From positions 1 to 64,000 of the forward strand of contig JAFUES010000035.1 in assembly GCA_017470325.1 (NCBI GenBank): 64,000 nucleotides of DNA, given 5' to 3'. Positions within the stretch are counted from its first letter, which is position 1. Every line of letters begins with the position of its first letter. Made by a program: the position numbers and the translations under genes. The DNA comes from Oscillospiraceae bacterium. Its GTDB lineage: Bacteria > Bacillota_A > Clostridia > Oscillospirales > Oscillospiraceae. Below are positions 62,467 to 64,000 of this stretch, in pieces. The notes beneath the pieces are model-generated. The model worked only from the letters and a program-made list of their open reading frames with translations, searched no databases and was not told the origin of the DNA.

Positions 62467-62508
62467 ATACAATTTTATACAGGTTGTCTGAAATGTAACA
62501 ATCCACGC

Positions 62509-62537
62509 TTGACAGCGGAACGCCTCCATTGTAAAAT
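62509..62537 (+). promoter_or_regulatory. Promoter of the alpha-oxoamine synthase gene
   Basis: TTGACA (62509-62514), 17 bp spacer, TAAAAT (62532-62537), 49 bases before the start codon. Confidence 0.75.
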
Positions 62538-62585
62538 TATTTAAAATAATTTAAATAAAAAATCTGGACTATCGGGAGGCGCTGT

Positions 62586-63755
62586 ATGGATATTTTCGAG
62601 AAATGCTTCAACTACACCCTGGCGGACCAGTACCGGGAAATGGGGATCTATCCCTACTTCCACGCGCTGCAGTCGAGACAGGATGTGGAGGTCATGATGG
62701 AGGGCAAGCGCCGCATCATGCTGGGCTCCAACAATTACCTGGGCCTGACCACCCACCCGGAGATCATCGAGGCGGGCATCAAGGCCTTTGAGCAATACGG
62801 CTCCGGCTGCTCCGGGTCCCGCTTCCTCAACGGCACCCTGCAGATGCACCTGGAGCTGGAGCAGGAGCTGGCGGAATTTGTCCACATGGAGGGCGCCGTG
62901 ACCTTCTCCACCGGCTTTCAGTCCAACCTGGGCATCATCAGCGCTATCGTGGGCCGGGGCGACTATGTGATCTGTGACCGGGAAAACCACGCCAGCATTT
63001 ACGACGGCTGCAAGCTCAGCTACGGCAAGATGCTGCGCTTCAAGCACGCGGACATGGAGGACCTGAAAAAGATCCTGGAACGCATCCCGGAGGAGGCCGG
63101 AAAGCTGATCGTCACCGACGGCGTGTTCTCCATGGGCGGCGACATCGCCAAGCTGCCGGAGATCGTGGCCCTGGCGGAGCAGTACGGCGCCCGGGTCATG
63201 GTGGACGACGCCCACGGTCTCGGCGTCATCGGCGAGGGCGGCCGCGGCACGGCCAGCTACTTCGGCCTGGAGGGCAAGGTGGATATCATCATGGGCACCT
63301 TCTCCAAGTCCCTGGCCAGCCTGGGCGGCTACATGGCCGCCTCGGAAAAGGTCTGCGACTACGTGCGGCACAACTCCCGGCCCTTCATCTTCTCCGCCTC
63401 CATTCCGCCCGCCTCCTGCGCGGTGGCCCTGGCGGCGCTGCGCCATCTGAAAGCGCATCCGGAGCTGCCGGAGCATCTGCGTGCCCTGGCGGCGCACGCC
63501 CGGGCGGGCCTGCGGGAGCGGGGCATTCCCATCATCGAGTCCGACACCCCCATCATCCCCATCTATACCTATGAGATGGAGAACACCCTGCAGAAGGCCA
63601 AGGAGGCCTATGAGGCCGGGGTGTACGTCAATCCGGTCCTGCCGCCGGCCACAGCCCCCAATGAATGCCTGCTGCGCACCAGCTATATGGCCACCCATAC
63701 CGAGCCCCTGCTGGACGAGGCGGTGGAGATCCTGGCCAAGGTCCTGAAGGCCTGA
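62586..63755 (+). CDS. PLP-dependent alpha-oxoamine synthase (AONS/KBL/serine palmitoyltransferase family)
   Basis: 389 residues. The family joins an amino acid and an acyl-CoA or acyl-ACP with loss of CO2. Visible motifs are MLGSNNYLGLTTHPEIIEAG, SGCSGSRFLNGTLQMHLELE, TFSTGFQSNLGIISAIVGRGDY, the PLP-contacting VDDAHGLGVIGEGGRG and the Schiff-base Lys241 in GTFSKSLASLGGYMAAS. The GCSGSRFLNGT and LGSNNYLGLT blocks are closest to bacterial serine palmitoyltransferases, but 8-amino-7-oxononanoate synthase or 2-amino-3-ketobutyrate ligase cannot be excluded. It has its own promoter and terminator; no biotin, threonine dehydrogenase or sphingolipid gene is adjacent. Confidence 0.85.
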   Translation: MDIFEKCFNYTLADQYREMGIYPYFHALQSRQDVEVMMEGKRRIMLGSNNYLGLTTHPEIIEAGIKAFEQYGSGCSGSRFLNGTLQMHLELEQELAEFVHMEGAVTFSTGFQSNLGIISAIVGRGDYVICDRENHASIYDGCKLSYGKMLRFKHADMEDLKKILERIPEEAGKLIVTDGVFSMGGDIAKLPEIVALAEQYGARVMVDDAHGLGVIGEGGRGTASYFGLEGKVDIIMGTFSKSLASLGGYMAASEKVCDYVRHNSRPFIFSASIPPASCAVALAALRHLKAHPELPEHLRALAAHARAGLRERGIPIIESDTPIIPIYTYEMENTLQKAKEAYEAGVYVNPVLPPATAPNECLLRTSYMATHTEPLLDEAVEILAKVLKA

Positions 63756-63761
63756 ACATAG

Positions 63762-63798
63762 AAAGAAGCCGCGCTGTATTTCACAGTGCGGCTTCTTT
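63762..63798. terminator. Bidirectional terminator
   Basis: AAAGAAGCCGCGCTGT/ACAGTGCGGCTTCTTT with a five-base loop and one G-U pair, between convergent genes. Confidence 0.88.
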
Positions 63799-63818
63799 GC
63801 GGCATATGACACCGGGCT

Positions 63819-64000
63819 TCAGGCCAGATGCTTTTCCAGGAGTACCAGGTCCACACCCGGGATGCCGTTGAACACGGTGGGCACGATGGCGATCTCCCGG
63901 TAGCCCAACTTCGCGTACAGCTGCCGGGCGGCCAGGTTCCGGGCGTTGGTGTCCATCCGCAGCTCCGGGCAGCCATGCTCGCGGGCATAGTTCTCATAGA
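63819..64000 (-). CDS. GNAT-family N-acetyltransferase, C-terminal part (5' end outside the window)
   Basis: About 59 residues are visible, ending with TGA at 63819-63821. YENYAREHGCPELRMDTNAR and NLAARQLYAKLGYREIAIVP are the typical C-terminal end of GNAT acetyltransferases, where NxxAxxLYxKLGY contacts the acetyl-CoA. The tail GIPGVDLVLLEKHLA ends the protein. The N-terminal half, with most of the acetyl-CoA loop, lies right of the window, so the substrate cannot be guessed. Confidence 0.85.
   Translation of the reverse strand, partial: YENYAREHGCPELRMDTNARNLAARQLYAKLGYREIAIVPTVFNGIPGVDLVLLEKHLA

Overview
The window is a chromosomal segment of a high-GC, endospore-forming Firmicute of the class Clostridia. 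It most resembles the Oscillospiraceae (the Oscillibacter/Flavonifractor/Intestinimonas neighbourhood). This rests on the spore genes (a gerA-type operon, gpr, spoIVB, whiA), the low-GC-Gram-positive gene neighbourhoods (hprK-murB-rapZ-whiA-dnaE, rpmG-secE-nusG-rplK-rplA), the single-origin region and the GC-rich codon use. The taxon is an inference; no 16S sequence lies inside the window.

Layout. Positions 1-313 hold the leader and two tandem promoters of an rRNA operon running leftwards out of the window. 400-4274 is a three-gene spore germinant receptor operon (A-C-B order). 4309-8746 (minus strand) carries a membrane-anchored phosphodiester glycosidase-like protein, asnS, a diacylglycerol kinase-like gene and rpsT. 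8929-13355 (plus strand) carries gpr, two parS sites, parA-parB, serS and mscL. 13438-22245 is the replication-origin block: dnaA with a DnaA box inside its own promoter, an AT-rich dnaA-dnaN gap that is the likely unwinding region, then dnaN, an S4-domain gene, recF, remB-like, gyrB and gyrA. 22283-30492 holds a SHOCT-domain gene, rnhA, an ABC exporter, a GNAT-like gene, mfd from a nearly leaderless promoter, and a PpiC-type foldase.

30542-33804 is an accessory regulatory island. It has a LytS-like histidine kinase and a response regulator with the unusual order HTH then receiver, divergent from a BTAD regulator with a degenerate GGDEF-like C-terminus. 33874-37525 (minus strand) holds spoIVB, an MscS channel, ruvX and folC. 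37853-40046 is the rpmG-secE-nusG-rplK-rplA operon, not followed by rplJL. 40206-48466 is looser: a Pro/Thr-rich anchored protein, nth, an M32 carboxypeptidase, a PNPOx-like protein, an ECF sigma/anti-sigma pair and two lipoproteins. The first lipoprotein gene is flanked by two copies, in opposite orientation, of one palindromic repeat. 48492-55810 (minus strand) is hprK-murB-rapZ-whiA-dnaE, with no yvcK between rapZ and whiA. 56019-62417 holds rpmB, xpt and a BMP-type nucleoside ABC importer whose binding protein lies behind a guanine-type purine riboswitch. The window ends with an alpha-oxoamine synthase that resembles bacterial serine palmitoyltransferases and the C-terminal part of a GNAT acetyltransferase on the minus strand.

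How the parts work together. The origin block couples initiation (DnaA), the clamp, repair and gyrase with ParAB-parS segregation about 4 kb away. The purine genes xpt and the riboswitch-controlled importer form a salvage unit. Spore genes are scattered: germinant receptor, SASP protease GPR behind a sigma-G-like promoter, and the SpoIVB signalling protease. No CRISPR array, tRNA gene, prophage or intact insertion sequence was seen.
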